Shown: in pieces, positions 10,046 to 18,752 of the stretch | How the letters are laid out: the number at the start of each line of letters is the position of its first letter | Numbering within the stretch: the stretch's first letter is position 1 | Source: DAOUTW01 sp964523575 | GTDB taxonomy: Bacteria; Zixibacteria; MSB-5A5; GN15; JAAZOE01 | DNA length: 64,000 nt | Direction of reading: 5' to 3' | NCBI GenBank assembly: GCA_964523575.1 | Contig: CAZGAV010000004.1 | Location: forward strand, 42,958-106,957 | Notes under the pieces: generated by a model | Database searches by the model: none | What the model was told of the DNA's origin: nothing | Seen by the model: the letters and a program-made list of their open reading frames with translations, nothing else | Translations under genes and position numbers: made by a program

Positions 10046-11323
10046 ATGAAAATATTAGTCGTCGGCTCGGGGGGACGCGAGCACGCCTTGGTATGGAAAC
10101 TGAAAGCGTCGCCTCTGGTCAAAAAAATATATGTTGCGCCCGGTAATTCCGGCATTTCCCTCATGGCCGACTGTGTCGATATCAAGGTCAATGACCTCGA
10201 GGCGTTGGCCGATTTCGCCACTGAAAAGAACATCGACCTCACCGTCGTCGGCCCGGAATTACCCCTTACCCACGGTATCGTCGATCTCTTTGTGGAAAAG
10301 GGCTTGCGGATTTTCGGTCCGACCAAAAAAGCCTCCGAGATCGAGGGCTCCAAGGCATTCGCCAAGGAATTCATGCGTAAAAACCATATTCCCACCGCCA
10401 GTTTCAGGATCTTTGAAGAGAAAGACGAAGCCCTTGATTTCGTCCGCACCGCGGCCTACCCGGTGTTCATCAAAGCCTCGGGTCTGGCGGCCGGTAAAGG
10501 AGCCGTCCGTGCCGACAACGCCGAGGAAGGCCGAAAAGTAGTCGAACAGATCATGGGCGAAAAAATCTTCGGGACGGCCGGTAACCGGATTGTCATCGAG
10601 GACTGCCTGACCGGCCGCGAAGTGACCGTCATGGCCTTCACCGACGGCAAGACGATTTACCCGATGCTCTCCTCTCAGGACCACAAACAGATTTATGACG
10701 GCGACCAGGGACCTAATACCGGCGGCATGGGCGCCTATTGCCCGACCCTCATCGTCGATGAACACATGATGCAGACGATCAAGGAACAAATCCTGGAGCC
10801 GACGGTTTATGGATTGGAAAAAGAAGGGCGCATATATAAAGGAATTTTGTACGCCGGATTGATGATTACCGATCACGGCCCCAAGGTCATCGAATTCAAC
10901 TGCCGTTTCGGCGACCCTGAAACCCAGGCCGTCCTGCCGCTTTTGAAAACGGACCTGGCCGATATTTTTATCGCCATCATCGACGGCAATCTGAATCTGG
11001 TGGAAATGGAATGGAAAGAAGGCGCGGCGGTGTGTGTCGTCATGGCCGCCGGCGGTTATCCCCAGAAGACGGAAACCGGCCGCAAAATAACCGGTATCCG
11101 GACCTATCGGGAAAACCATGCTTATCTTTTCCATGCCGGCACCAGAAAAGAAAAAGACGAATGGTTCACGGCTGGAGGCCGCGTTTTGGGCGTGACGGCC
11201 GTCAGCCGGGATCTCAAATCGGCCCTCAAGGCGGCCTACAGCACGGTCGAAAAAATACGCTTTGACGGCGCCCAATATCGACGCGATATAGCCAATCAGG
11301 CTGTCAGGCAGGTAACGCCATGA
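10046..11323 (+). CDS. purD: Phosphoribosylamine--glycine ligase PurD (GARS)
   Basis: ATP-grasp enzyme for the second step of de novo purine synthesis (phosphoribosylamine + glycine + ATP to GAR). 425 residues, standard monofunctional length. Motifs: N-terminal MKILVVGSGGREHALVWKL, VVGPELPLTHGIVD, the ATP-grasp stretch YPVFIKASGLAAGKGAV, the DGDQGPNTGGMGAYCP loop and the metal site EFNCRFGDPETQ. It reads from a near-consensus promoter and its stop overlaps purE by ATGA, so the two are translationally coupled. Confidence 0.98.
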   Translation: MKILVVGSGGREHALVWKLKASPLVKKIYVAPGNSGISLMADCVDIKVNDLEALADFATEKNIDLTVVGPELPLTHGIVDLFVEKGLRIFGPTKKASEIEGSKAFAKEFMRKNHIPTASFRIFEEKDEALDFVRTAAYPVFIKASGLAAGKGAVRADNAEEGRKVVEQIMGEKIFGTAGNRIVIEDCLTGREVTVMAFTDGKTIYPMLSSQDHKQIYDGDQGPNTGGMGAYCPTLIVDEHMMQTIKEQILEPTVYGLEKEGRIYKGILYAGLMITDHGPKVIEFNCRFGDPETQAVLPLLKTDLADIFIAIIDGNLNLVEMEWKEGAAVCVVMAAGGYPQKTETGRKITGIRTYRENHAYLFHAGTRKEKDEWFTAGGRVLGVTAVSRDLKSALKAAYSTVEKIRFDGAQYRRDIANQAVRQVTP

Positions 11324-11769
11324 AAAAAGACGTTTTAATCATCATCGGTTCCACCTCCGATCAGGAGTATGCCGACGCCGCTTCGGCCATGCTGGATCAG
11401 CTCGCTATCGGCCATCATCAGCTGGTTTCGTCGGCCCACCGGCACCCCGATCAAACCGTTAAAATCGCCCGTGAAGCGGCCCAAAACGGCTTCAAAGTCG
11501 TTATCTGCATGGCGGGCATGGCGGCTCATCTGCCGGGGGTGGTGGCCGCCAACACCAATTTACCCGTTATCGGGGTGCCTCTTCCAGCCACCCTGGGCGG
11601 GGTCGATTCGGTGTTATCGATGACTCAGATGCCGCCGGGAATACCGGTGGCAACGGTCGCCATCGGCCGGGCCGGCGCCAAAAACAGCGCCGTTTTGGCC
11701 GCCCGAATCCTCGGTCTGGGCGACGCTGAAATCGCGGCCCGGCATAGAGAGTACCGAGAATCTCTTTGA
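11320..11769 (+). CDS. purE: N5-carboxyaminoimidazole ribonucleotide mutase PurE
   Basis: Class I PurE converts N5-CAIR to CAIR in purine synthesis. 149 residues, slightly shorter than average. The phosphate and ribose-binding motifs GSTSDQEYA (family GSxSDxxxM), VSSAHRHPDQ (catalytic His in SAHR) and MAGMAAHLPGVVAA are present, as is GVPLPATLGGVDSVLSMTQMP. The family usually has SAHRTP; here it is SAHRHP. The partner purK, expected for the N5-CAIR route, is not in the window. Confidence 0.96.
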   Translation: MKKDVLIIIGSTSDQEYADAASAMLDQLAIGHHQLVSSAHRHPDQTVKIAREAAQNGFKVVICMAGMAAHLPGVVAANTNLPVIGVPLPATLGGVDSVLSMTQMPPGIPVATVAIGRAGAKNSAVLAARILGLGDAEIAARHREYRESL

Positions 11770-11839
11770 TATTTCGGGGATATTTTCGTCAGAATATGCA
11801 TATAAGTAAAAAGCGCCATAACTTTGGGAGAACTGAATT

Positions 11840-12769
11840 ATGACCATGAACGCTCACTTGAAACAGTATTTCGGCAGGTTCATTCTAAGTCTTTGCCTGA
11901 CCGCTCTGGCCTTCGCCGGCGCCATGGCCCAGGAAGGTTCCTCGACCGCGGCTGAAAGTTACAATATGGGTATCAAATCCCAGCAGAGCGGTGATACCGC
12001 CGACGCCATCACTTACTACAAAGCGTCGCTGGCGGCCGATGCCAACTTCACCGACGCTTATTTCAACCTCGGTTCCATCTATTTCGCCCAGGGCAATTAT
12101 GTCGAGGCGGCCAAAGACTTTAAGAAAGTGACCGAACTGGATCCGTCCAGCGCCGAGGGCTTCGCCAATTATGGCAAGGTGCTGTTCGTTCAGGAGAAAT
12201 TCAACGACGCCATGGCCGCCTATGAGGGGGCCCTCAAGGTCGACCCCAATCATGCCGAATCGCTCAAGGAACTGGGCAAGTTGTACTACAAAAAAGCCGG
12301 CCCCAGCGATCCGGCCGACTACGACAAGACTATCGAATATCTGCAGAAATACCTCAAAAAAGACTCCACCGACAGCTACGCTTATTATTTAAGCGCCATG
12401 GCTTACAAGCAGAAGAAAAATTACCAGAAGGCCATCGTAAATTTCGATGCCGCCATCAAGAACGATCCCAACAACTTCGAGTCGCTCAATGGATTGGCCG
12501 GGATTTACCTGATGCAACAGCAATACAGCCAGGCCATCAATTATTACGAAAAGGCGCTCAAGCTCAAACCCAAGAACTATCGTTGCGCCCGCAACCTGGC
12601 TATCGCCGTTCAATCGCGCGACCCCGAAAACTACGACGCGGCCATCGCCGCCTGGGAGAATTTTCTGAAGATCGCCAGTAAGAACTCGGCCGCGGCCAAA
12701 TATGTCGCCCAGGCCGAACAATTGGTCAAGGATTTGAAGGACGCCAAAGCGATCGCCGGAGAAAATTAG
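11840..12769 (+). CDS. Exported tetratricopeptide-repeat protein
   Basis: 309 residues. After a signal peptide (cleavage near AMAQ at about residue 31) come about six TPR units covering residues 38-285, each with the pattern seen in DAYFNLGSIYFAQGNYVEAAKDFKKVTELDP or SLNGLAGIYLMQQQYSQAINYYEKALKL-type helices. One unit is extended by a PSDPADYDKTIEYL insertion. It is probably a periplasmic scaffold; no partner is indicated by the neighbours. GGGAGA precedes the ATG at 11840. A bidirectional terminator lies just downstream. Confidence 0.8.
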   Translation: MTMNAHLKQYFGRFILSLCLTALAFAGAMAQEGSSTAAESYNMGIKSQQSGDTADAITYYKASLAADANFTDAYFNLGSIYFAQGNYVEAAKDFKKVTELDPSSAEGFANYGKVLFVQEKFNDAMAAYEGALKVDPNHAESLKELGKLYYKKAGPSDPADYDKTIEYLQKYLKKDSTDSYAYYLSAMAYKQKKNYQKAIVNFDAAIKNDPNNFESLNGLAGIYLMQQQYSQAINYYEKALKLKPKNYRCARNLAIAVQSRDPENYDAAIAAWENFLKIASKNSAAAKYVAQAEQLVKDLKDAKAIAGEN

Positions 12770-12813
12770 ATGTAAAGCCTTTTGTTGCGACCTTTCATTA
12801 CAATTGAGCCAAT

Positions 12814-12844
12814 AAAAAAGCCCCGCCCATAAGGCGGGGCTTTT
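12814..12844. terminator. Bidirectional rho-independent terminator
   Basis: Perfect stem GCCCCGCC / GGCGGGGC (12820-12827 with 12833-12840), 5-base loop, flanked by an A-run on the left and a T-run on the right. It sits between the convergent TPR gene and the triple-repeat gene and should work for both. Confidence 0.92.
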
Positions 12845-12862
12845 CTATCATCAGCCGACACG

Positions 12863-14107
12863 TTATTTCTTCTTGAATTCCACCCGGTCGAAATCCTGCC
12901 AGTCGAGCATTTCTTCATCATCCGAACCCGGGGTGGCCGAAACATAGATGCCGTTATTCTCGTCGTTGACGTCGTTGGAATCGCGGAGCTTGAATTCCCG
13001 GCCGTCCCAGAGAGTGACGCGACTGCTGCGGCTTGACAACTTCTCGATCGACTTGATATTCTCAAACGGAATATCGAAAGCAACGCCGCGATAACTGCCG
13101 TCGAGAACTTCCCAGCCGTATTCCTCGTCATTATCCCAGCGGATCGCGCCCGTTAACTCATTGCCGTCTTCGTCGTAAACGGATCCATACAGGGGTTTGC
13201 CACCGTCAAAGTCATCATACGAAAGATAGGCCGAAGCCGGCGGCTGTTTGAGTTCGAGGGATTCGAAGTCATCCCATTCGACGGTCACCCGTCCCATTTT
13301 GCGATCGGAAATAATGATGCCCCGGTTGCCGCTGTCAACGTCGTTGGAATCGTCGAGCCGGATTTCATCGCCGTCCTTCAACACGATCAGCGAGGCCTGC
13401 GAAGATATTTTCTCGATCCGCGCAATTTGTGAGAATTTAATTTTCCGTTGTCTCCGGCGGTCGCGGCCGTCGATAATATCGGTTGTGAACATCTCATCGA
13501 CGTCCCAGCAAATCCATCCGGTAAATTCTCCCAGCTTGCTGGTCGTTACGGTGCCGTACAGGCGGTTGCCAAAATCGGATTTGACGTCTCCCCCGTCGAA
13601 GAAATCGATGTGGTCGATATCATCCCAGACCAGCTCCAGTTCTCCCTCATCGGGATCTTCGATGACGATTTCCCGCACCCCCGACCCGAGATCGGTGGAA
13701 CTGGATGTAATCGCCACTTTCTCGCCGTTTTTAAGAAGCAGAACAGCATCATTATCGGAATCCGGCGTCAGAGTTTTGATATTCCCAAAGGCGATGCACG
13801 TTTGCCGGGAGGAACTCCACGAGGCGCCGTCCTTGTATATGGTCAGGCCGAAGATATTGATTTCGCTGCCGGTGTCTTTGTAACGGCGGCGCTTTTCCTT
13901 CTTGGCCTCCTTGCTCTGCTCTTTATAGCCGTCAATCATATCATCCCAGGAGGCCTCGTTTCTATCCCAGCGAATGGGGCCTTCCAGGACATCGCCCTGA
14001 TCGGTGTAAATCTTGCCGTAAATCCGCCCTTTCTCGGCCTGCGCCGCCGAGGCAATAAAAAACACCACCAGACCGATGAGGATCATGCCTGCAATTTTCC
14101 GAGTCAT
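12863..14107 (-). CDS. Exported protein built of three ~125-residue tandem repeats, unknown family
   Basis: 414 residues with a signal peptide (MTRKIAGMILIGLVVFFIASAAQA). The remainder is three copies of one module at about residues 27-170, 181-286 and 304-412. Each begins with a pattern like LYGxVxxxxGxxxGxIxWDxDE...IDG, continues through an IxxIxxxS stretch and xVxLxDGxExxLxxSNDVxxxNxGI, and ends in VxWDDFxxxxF. Repeat 1 carries a ~30-residue Lys-rich insertion (KEQSKEAKKEKRRR). GAGG lies five bases before the ATG. No known family comes to mind; the modules may be small beta-barrels. Probably periplasmic or surface located. Confidence 0.75.
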   Translation of the reverse strand: MTRKIAGMILIGLVVFFIASAAQAEKGRIYGKIYTDQGDVLEGPIRWDRNEASWDDMIDGYKEQSKEAKKEKRRRYKDTGSEINIFGLTIYKDGASWSSSRQTCIAFGNIKTLTPDSDNDAVLLLKNGEKVAITSSSTDLGSGVREIVIEDPDEGELELVWDDIDHIDFFDGGDVKSDFGNRLYGTVTTSKLGEFTGWICWDVDEMFTTDIIDGRDRRRQRKIKFSQIARIEKISSQASLIVLKDGDEIRLDDSNDVDSGNRGIIISDRKMGRVTVEWDDFESLELKQPPASAYLSYDDFDGGKPLYGSVYDEDGNELTGAIRWDNDEEYGWEVLDGSYRGVAFDIPFENIKSIEKLSSRSSRVTLWDGREFKLRDSNDVNDENNGIYVSATPGSDDEEMLDWQDFDRVEFKKK

Positions 14108-14244
14108 AATAACCTCGCTCTTGAAGTTCCTTCTCTTTTGATAATTAGACGGCTAACTGACCCAAAGGGTTGCACTTGATAAGTCTTTTTAAGGATAGAG
14201 TGATTTAAAAAATCAGTCCCCCCTCCAGTACGATTTCTTAGCGC

Positions 14245-17097
14245 TTACTTGAGATAAACCATCTTGCGGACAGCATTGAATTCCGGCGTCATCAGGCGAT
14301 AAAAGTATAAACCGGTGGCCATATCCCGGCCGTCACGGCCCCGGCCATCCCAGACAACCCGATGTCGCCCGGCGGCAAGATGATTATCAACCAGGATATC
14401 AACCATCTGACCCAGAATATTGAAAACCTCCAGCCGAACCGGGCCGGAGCGTTTGAGCCCGAAGGCTATGGTCGTAGTGCCGTTGAAAGGATTGGGGGAA
14501 TTCTGTTTAAGGAAAAAGACGGAAGGAACCGCATCGGAGCCCGGATCGTCAACCGCCGACGGAATCGAAATTTCGATTTCGCCGCATTCCAGTATCGGCG
14601 ACTGAAACGAGCTGTCGACCATTTGCAGATAGAAACTGTCGGGGGCATCGCATGCGGTCAGGACGGTGGCGCCGGTGAGCGAATCATTGGCCCGGCCGTA
14701 AAGGTCGCCCAGATGATAATAACCGGGATCTATCAGGCGTTTATCGGCCTCCGGCGGCATGATAATTGTAATCGTCCCGGCCACCGTGTCAACTGAGGCT
14801 ATCAGGCTGTCGATGGTACTGGCTCCGATGGCCGCCCCGATCGAATCCACAGTCAGCATGGTCTTGTCATAACTCATTTTGATATAGCCCGACAGAATGC
14901 GATTATGACCATGCAAATACATCGGCGTCTGGAACACCTTCCCCTGCTCGGTCTGGGTCGGCAGAATGACCACCGAATCATAGACTTCAATCGTGATTTC
15001 GAAAGGTATCTTCAGGGGATTGTTAAAAGCCAGGCTGTCGGTAATCACGATACTGTCGCAGTAAATCCCGGCATCGAGATTTTCGGTCTCTATTATATAG
15101 CCGATAAAATCATTTTCCTGACCGGCATGATTTCCCAAAATCAACCACGAAGCCGAGGCCGACGCCGACCAGTCAATCGTGCCGCTTCCGAGATTGGCGA
15201 CCATAATGGAGTCGGATACGCTTTCTCCCCGCTCAAGCGTCAAGGATACCGCCGATGGCAGACCGGCCAGATAGGGCCAATTCGAATCGAGATTCAGCGC
15301 AACATGCAATGATTCGGGGCTGTTCATGGCGCTGGTGTCGGTTATGATGACATAACCTTCATAATCGCCAGCCGTCAGCGAAGATATATCGCATCCAACC
15401 CGGATAGCCTCCCCGGCCGTTCCGGAGACTTTGTCCAGCGTCAACCAGCCAACCGAGGTCGCCAGGGAGAAGTTCAATTCGCCGCTGCCGTCGTTGTCGA
15501 CGATCATGGTCTGTTCCGATGGAGCCCCGATTTCAGTCAGGGCCTTGAAATTCATGGATTCCGGAGCCACGGCGATTAACGGCCCGGTGATCGACAGTAC
15601 TACCGGAATAAAGGCGGTGGAATCGTTGTGGGTGATATCAATCATCCGTATGCGCCCCTGATGCAGGCCGTAATCGAGCACTGAGGAGTTAATGGTAACA
15701 TAGAAGCTGTCCGGCGTCGTACCGCCGGTTTTCGATAATGACAGCCAGTCATCATCCGGCTCCAGACTGTAGGCCAGTTCCCCATAGCCGGCGTTGGTGA
15801 GCCCGATCTTTACCGGGTCCGGTACAGGATCGCTTTTATCTTTCGATAAATCCACCCGGGTCGGGGCGGCGATCAACGATGGATTATTATATTGCATCAG
15901 ACGGCCGTAAATATCGTAATTGCCGCTCCGCGCATCGGCCCACGCGGCATACAGGTAAAAGCCGTCCAGGGCCACGTCGGGATGGAGCTGATTACCTGAG
16001 AGGTCGAGATTAACCGGAAAATTCAAGTCGCACCGCTTACCGGCCGCATCGAACATCTGCCCCTTGATATCCCAGCCGGCGGACGACGAATCGGCCCAGA
16101 TGACGCAGGTATTACCCATCCGATCCGAGGCCACCCGGGGATCGCGCTGGGCGGTTTGAGCCCCGTCCATATTTACCAGAGTGTTGGCTCCCAGCCGATT
16201 CAAATCGGAATCGAGACGCTGGATATAAACATCGGGATTGTCGGGATAACTGCCGTTGCGCCAATCGGACCAGACGACCTGAATGATGCCGTTGCCGCCG
16301 ATGGCCGCCGAAGGAAATTTCTGCTTCGTCGAAGTCCCGTCGTCGTTGATGCGGATATTACCGCCCACGGCGACGCCGTCGGCGTCGAATTTCTGGAGAT
16401 AGATATCGTCGTTGCCGTTGCGGCCGTCATACCAGGCCACCACCGACCACCCCTCCGATGACAGAGCAACGTCCGGTTCATGCTGGGGCGTGCCGGTATT
16501 GTCATCGTTGACTTGTCGGTTGACTCCCAAAGGATCGCTGTCGTTATCCAGACTCTGGATAAACACGTCCCAGTTGAAATGACGCAGGTCGGTCCAGGCG
16601 ATCACTGTCCGGCCCCATCCGGCGGCGGCGATTGCCGGGGACTGATGGCTGGAGTCGGGCGGTTCCACCGTGATGTTTTGATTGTCGCCGACGAATCCGG
16701 TGCTGTCGAGACGCTGAAAATAAATATCGGGATCGAAAGGATAGGCGTTGTTGCGGTAGTCTTTCCAGACGGCGAAGTAATTTCCATACCAGTCCGACGA
16801 CAGGTCCGGTTCAAACTGCCAGGCCCCGGAATTGTCGTCGTTGAGAATAAAATTGTCGCCGATTTCGACCGCCCCGGAATCATACAGACGGCAGAAAATA
16901 TCGCTGTTGTCGTCGCGGTAATCGACCCAGATGACGGCGAATTTGCCATCCAGTCCTACCGCCACCGCCGGCGTATTCTGTTCTGAAGAAGAAAAATCCT
17001 GCGAGATCAAAAAGTCCCGCTTGTCCAGCGTTCCCCCGATAGAAACAGCCGAGGTCAGCAGGACCGCACACCATAGAATAAGACGCTTGCATACCAT
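14245..17097 (-). CDS. Large secreted protein: seven WxDxR propeller repeats, BACON-like and cohesin-like domains, FlgD-type C-terminal domain
   Basis: About 950 residues. After a signal peptide come seven repeats of ~50 residues with a W-x-D-x-R core (VIWVDYRDD, AVWKDYRNN, IAWTDLRHF, VAWYDGRNG, VVWSDWRNG, VIWADSSSA, AAWADARSG), consistent with a seven-bladed beta-propeller. Three BACON-like Ig modules follow (WLSLSKTGG, WLTLDKVSG, WLILGNHAG), then a cohesin-like stretch (ILSGYIKMSYDKTMLTVDSI). The C-terminal FlgD-type Ig domain has NSPNPFNGTTTIAF, FNILGQMV and GLYFYRL. The start at 17097 fits the signal peptide but lacks a near ribosome-binding site. Function unknown; likely surface exposed. 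Confidence 0.8.
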   Translation of the reverse strand: MVCKRLILWCAVLLTSAVSIGGTLDKRDFLISQDFSSSEQNTPAVAVGLDGKFAVIWVDYRDDNSDIFCRLYDSGAVEIGDNFILNDDNSGAWQFEPDLSSDWYGNYFAVWKDYRNNAYPFDPDIYFQRLDSTGFVGDNQNITVEPPDSSHQSPAIAAAGWGRTVIAWTDLRHFNWDVFIQSLDNDSDPLGVNRQVNDDNTGTPQHEPDVALSSEGWSVVAWYDGRNGNDDIYLQKFDADGVAVGGNIRINDDGTSTKQKFPSAAIGGNGIIQVVWSDWRNGSYPDNPDVYIQRLDSDLNRLGANTLVNMDGAQTAQRDPRVASDRMGNTCVIWADSSSAGWDIKGQMFDAAGKRCDLNFPVNLDLSGNQLHPDVALDGFYLYAAWADARSGNYDIYGRLMQYNNPSLIAAPTRVDLSKDKSDPVPDPVKIGLTNAGYGELAYSLEPDDDWLSLSKTGGTTPDSFYVTINSSVLDYGLHQGRIRMIDITHNDSTAFIPVVLSITGPLIAVAPESMNFKALTEIGAPSEQTMIVDNDGSGELNFSLATSVGWLTLDKVSGTAGEAIRVGCDISSLTAGDYEGYVIITDTSAMNSPESLHVALNLDSNWPYLAGLPSAVSLTLERGESVSDSIMVANLGSGTIDWSASASASWLILGNHAGQENDFIGYIIETENLDAGIYCDSIVITDSLAFNNPLKIPFEITIEVYDSVVILPTQTEQGKVFQTPMYLHGHNRILSGYIKMSYDKTMLTVDSIGAAIGASTIDSLIASVDTVAGTITIIMPPEADKRLIDPGYYHLGDLYGRANDSLTGATVLTACDAPDSFYLQMVDSSFQSPILECGEIEISIPSAVDDPGSDAVPSVFFLKQNSPNPFNGTTTIAFGLKRSGPVRLEVFNILGQMVDILVDNHLAAGRHRVVWDGRGRDGRDMATGLYFYRLMTPEFNAVRKMVYLK

Positions 17098-17311
17098 AGC
17101 AGCGACGACTATTGCAAATCCTTTGCCCGGCCGCAGAGAAGCCGTCGGATATAAGTAACCTTTTGTCGGGGAAATGGTTGCTAAACGCAACCGGCGGCCC
17201 GATAGAGGCCATCAAGCAAAAACCGGAATTCATATCCGGCCTCATGAGGAAAATATTTCAACGGGGAGGAAATACTCCCTCCCCGGAAAATTGATCGGAT
17301 GCGCGTAGGCG

Positions 17312-17407
17312 TCAGACTTTTTTCTTTTTATGGCGGTCGCGTCTTCTACGTTTTTTCCGTTTGTGGGTCTTAATCTTTTGCCGTTTTCGTTTCTTTCCGC
17401 TGGGCAT
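17312..17407 (-). CDS. 31-residue COX24/AURKAIP1 (mS38-like) basic protein
   Basis: A tiny, extremely basic protein starting MPSGKKRKRQKI and continuing with KTHKRKKRRRRD, more than half Lys or Arg. This matches the bacterial AURKAIP1/COX24-domain proteins, related to the C-terminal domain of mitochondrial small-subunit protein mS38, and suggests a small-subunit ribosomal role. AGGAGG lies just upstream; an out-of-frame ATG overlaps it, but the ATG at 17407 gives the conserved MPSGKK start. It follows the HU gene by 31 bases. Its length is typical for the family despite being below usual gene-calling limits. Confidence 0.85.
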   Translation of the reverse strand: MPSGKKRKRQKIKTHKRKKRRRRDRHKKKKV

Positions 17408-17438
17408 TCATCCTCCTGTGCAGCTCGAACAACGCAAC

Positions 17439-17723
17439 TTAAATAGGCAGTTTCGTTATCAGGTTCTTGAATTCGTTTGAAGGTTTGAACACCGGCACCT
17501 TTCGGTCAGGTACCGGAACCACCTCACCAGTGCGAGGGTTTCTGGCTTTGCGAGCTTTTCTGAGCTTAATTTTGAACGTGCCGAAACCCCGGATTTCGAT
17601 ATTATGCCCTGCCTCCAGAGATTTCTTGACTGTAGTCAAAAAATTATCGACCACCACGGCAACGTCAGTCCGAGTAAGCCCGGTCTTCTCAGCAACTTTC
17701 TCGACCAGATCGGCCTTGGTCAT
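17439..17723 (-). CDS. hup: HU/IHF-family DNA-binding protein
   Basis: Histone-like nucleoid protein of 94 residues from the ATG at 17723, which follows GGAGGAGG. Features: N-terminal MTKADLVEKVAEKTGLTRTDV helix pair, GFGTFKIKLRKARKARNPRTGE (family GFGxFxxxxRxxRxGRNPxTG, here with KARNPRTG), and the DNA-intercalating arm ending in VPVFKPSNEFKNLI. It precedes the COX24-like gene in one probable transcript. A weak promoter candidate lies in the 129-base gap after sppA, so it may be transcribed independently. Confidence 0.95.
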   Translation of the reverse strand: MTKADLVEKVAEKTGLTRTDVAVVVDNFLTTVKKSLEAGHNIEIRGFGTFKIKLRKARKARNPRTGEVVPVPDRKVPVFKPSNEFKNLITKLPI

Positions 17724-17852
17724 CTCATCCTCCTCCAAAAACAACTATCAATTATTGAGTTATGGAAAATAACATCTATTGGCTCATTGCGCAACTGTTT
17801 TATTTCCCAAAGTAAAAAAAACTTTTCAGATCCTTTTTGCCGTTTTCGAGCC

Positions 17853-18743
17853 TTAGCGATAGAGATACATCAGCGACGGGCCGTTGGCCTCGCTTCCGGA
17901 TATCTTTTCGACCAGGTTGAGACTGCCATAAAGGAAATCAAACAGCCCCGGTTTTTTCTTTACTTCCCGGACCAGATCCGGGTCCGGCCCCAGCCCGGCC
18001 ATCTCGCCGGCGATACTGACAGCTTCCTCAAAGGTTCCCAGAGTATCGACCAGACCCAGATTATAGGCCTGACGCCCGGTAAAAACGGAACCGTCGGCCA
18101 GAGGATAAATCTCCTCCTTGGGCCGATTGCGGCCTTCGGCGACCGCCTCGACAAACTGCTCATAGGTGTCGTCGATAACGGCTTTTAGCATTCTTTCCTC
18201 TTCCGGCGTCATCGGCCGGGAGAAAGACCCGACATCTTTGAGATCGCCGGATTTGATCGTTTCCCATTCGACTCCGATTTTGTCGAGGAGTTTCTTGGCC
18301 ATAGGGAAAGACAGAATAACGCCAATGGAACCGGTCAGGGTTCCCGGATTGGAAACAATCCGGTCAGCCGCACACCCGACATAATAACCGCCCGACGCGG
18401 CCACCGAACGGAAGGAAGCGATAACCGGCTTGCCCTCTTCGCGGGCTTTCATCACCTGAGCGTGCATTTCCTGAGAGGCCGCCACGCCGCCGCCGGGGGA
18501 ATCGATATCGAGAACAATCGCTTTGACTTCCGAGTCATCGGTCCATTTTTTCATCTGGCGCACGAATTCGCGGGAATCGGCTATTTGGCCATAAAGCTCG
18601 ACTACCGCCACGCGCGGTCCGAATCCGTGAAATTCCAGACCATCGCCGCCGACCATGGCCACCATCAACACCAGCGCCGCAAAGCCGAAAACGATGATAC
18701 AGGAAATGACGACAATAATTATGACAACCGTTTTTCTTCTCAC
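17853..18743 (-). CDS. sppA: Signal peptide peptidase SppA
   Basis: Membrane-anchored Ser/Lys protease that degrades cleaved signal peptides. 296 residues, the short (single-domain) form. One N-terminal membrane helix is followed by the ClpP-like fold: LDIDSPGGGVAASQEM, catalytic Ser in SVAASGGYYVGCAADRI, SIGVILSFPMAKKLLDKIG, and catalytic Lys in WETIKSGDLKDVGS. It starts 9 bases after the lytic transglycosylase stop, so it is co-transcribed with it. Confidence 0.95.
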   Translation of the reverse strand: MRRKTVVIIIVVISCIIVFGFAALVLMVAMVGGDGLEFHGFGPRVAVVELYGQIADSREFVRQMKKWTDDSEVKAIVLDIDSPGGGVAASQEMHAQVMKAREEGKPVIASFRSVAASGGYYVGCAADRIVSNPGTLTGSIGVILSFPMAKKLLDKIGVEWETIKSGDLKDVGSFSRPMTPEEERMLKAVIDDTYEQFVEAVAEGRNRPKEEIYPLADGSVFTGRQAYNLGLVDTLGTFEEAVSIAGEMAGLGPDPDLVREVKKKPGLFDFLYGSLNLVEKISGSEANGPSLMYLYR

Positions 18744-18752
18744 AGGCCCCTC

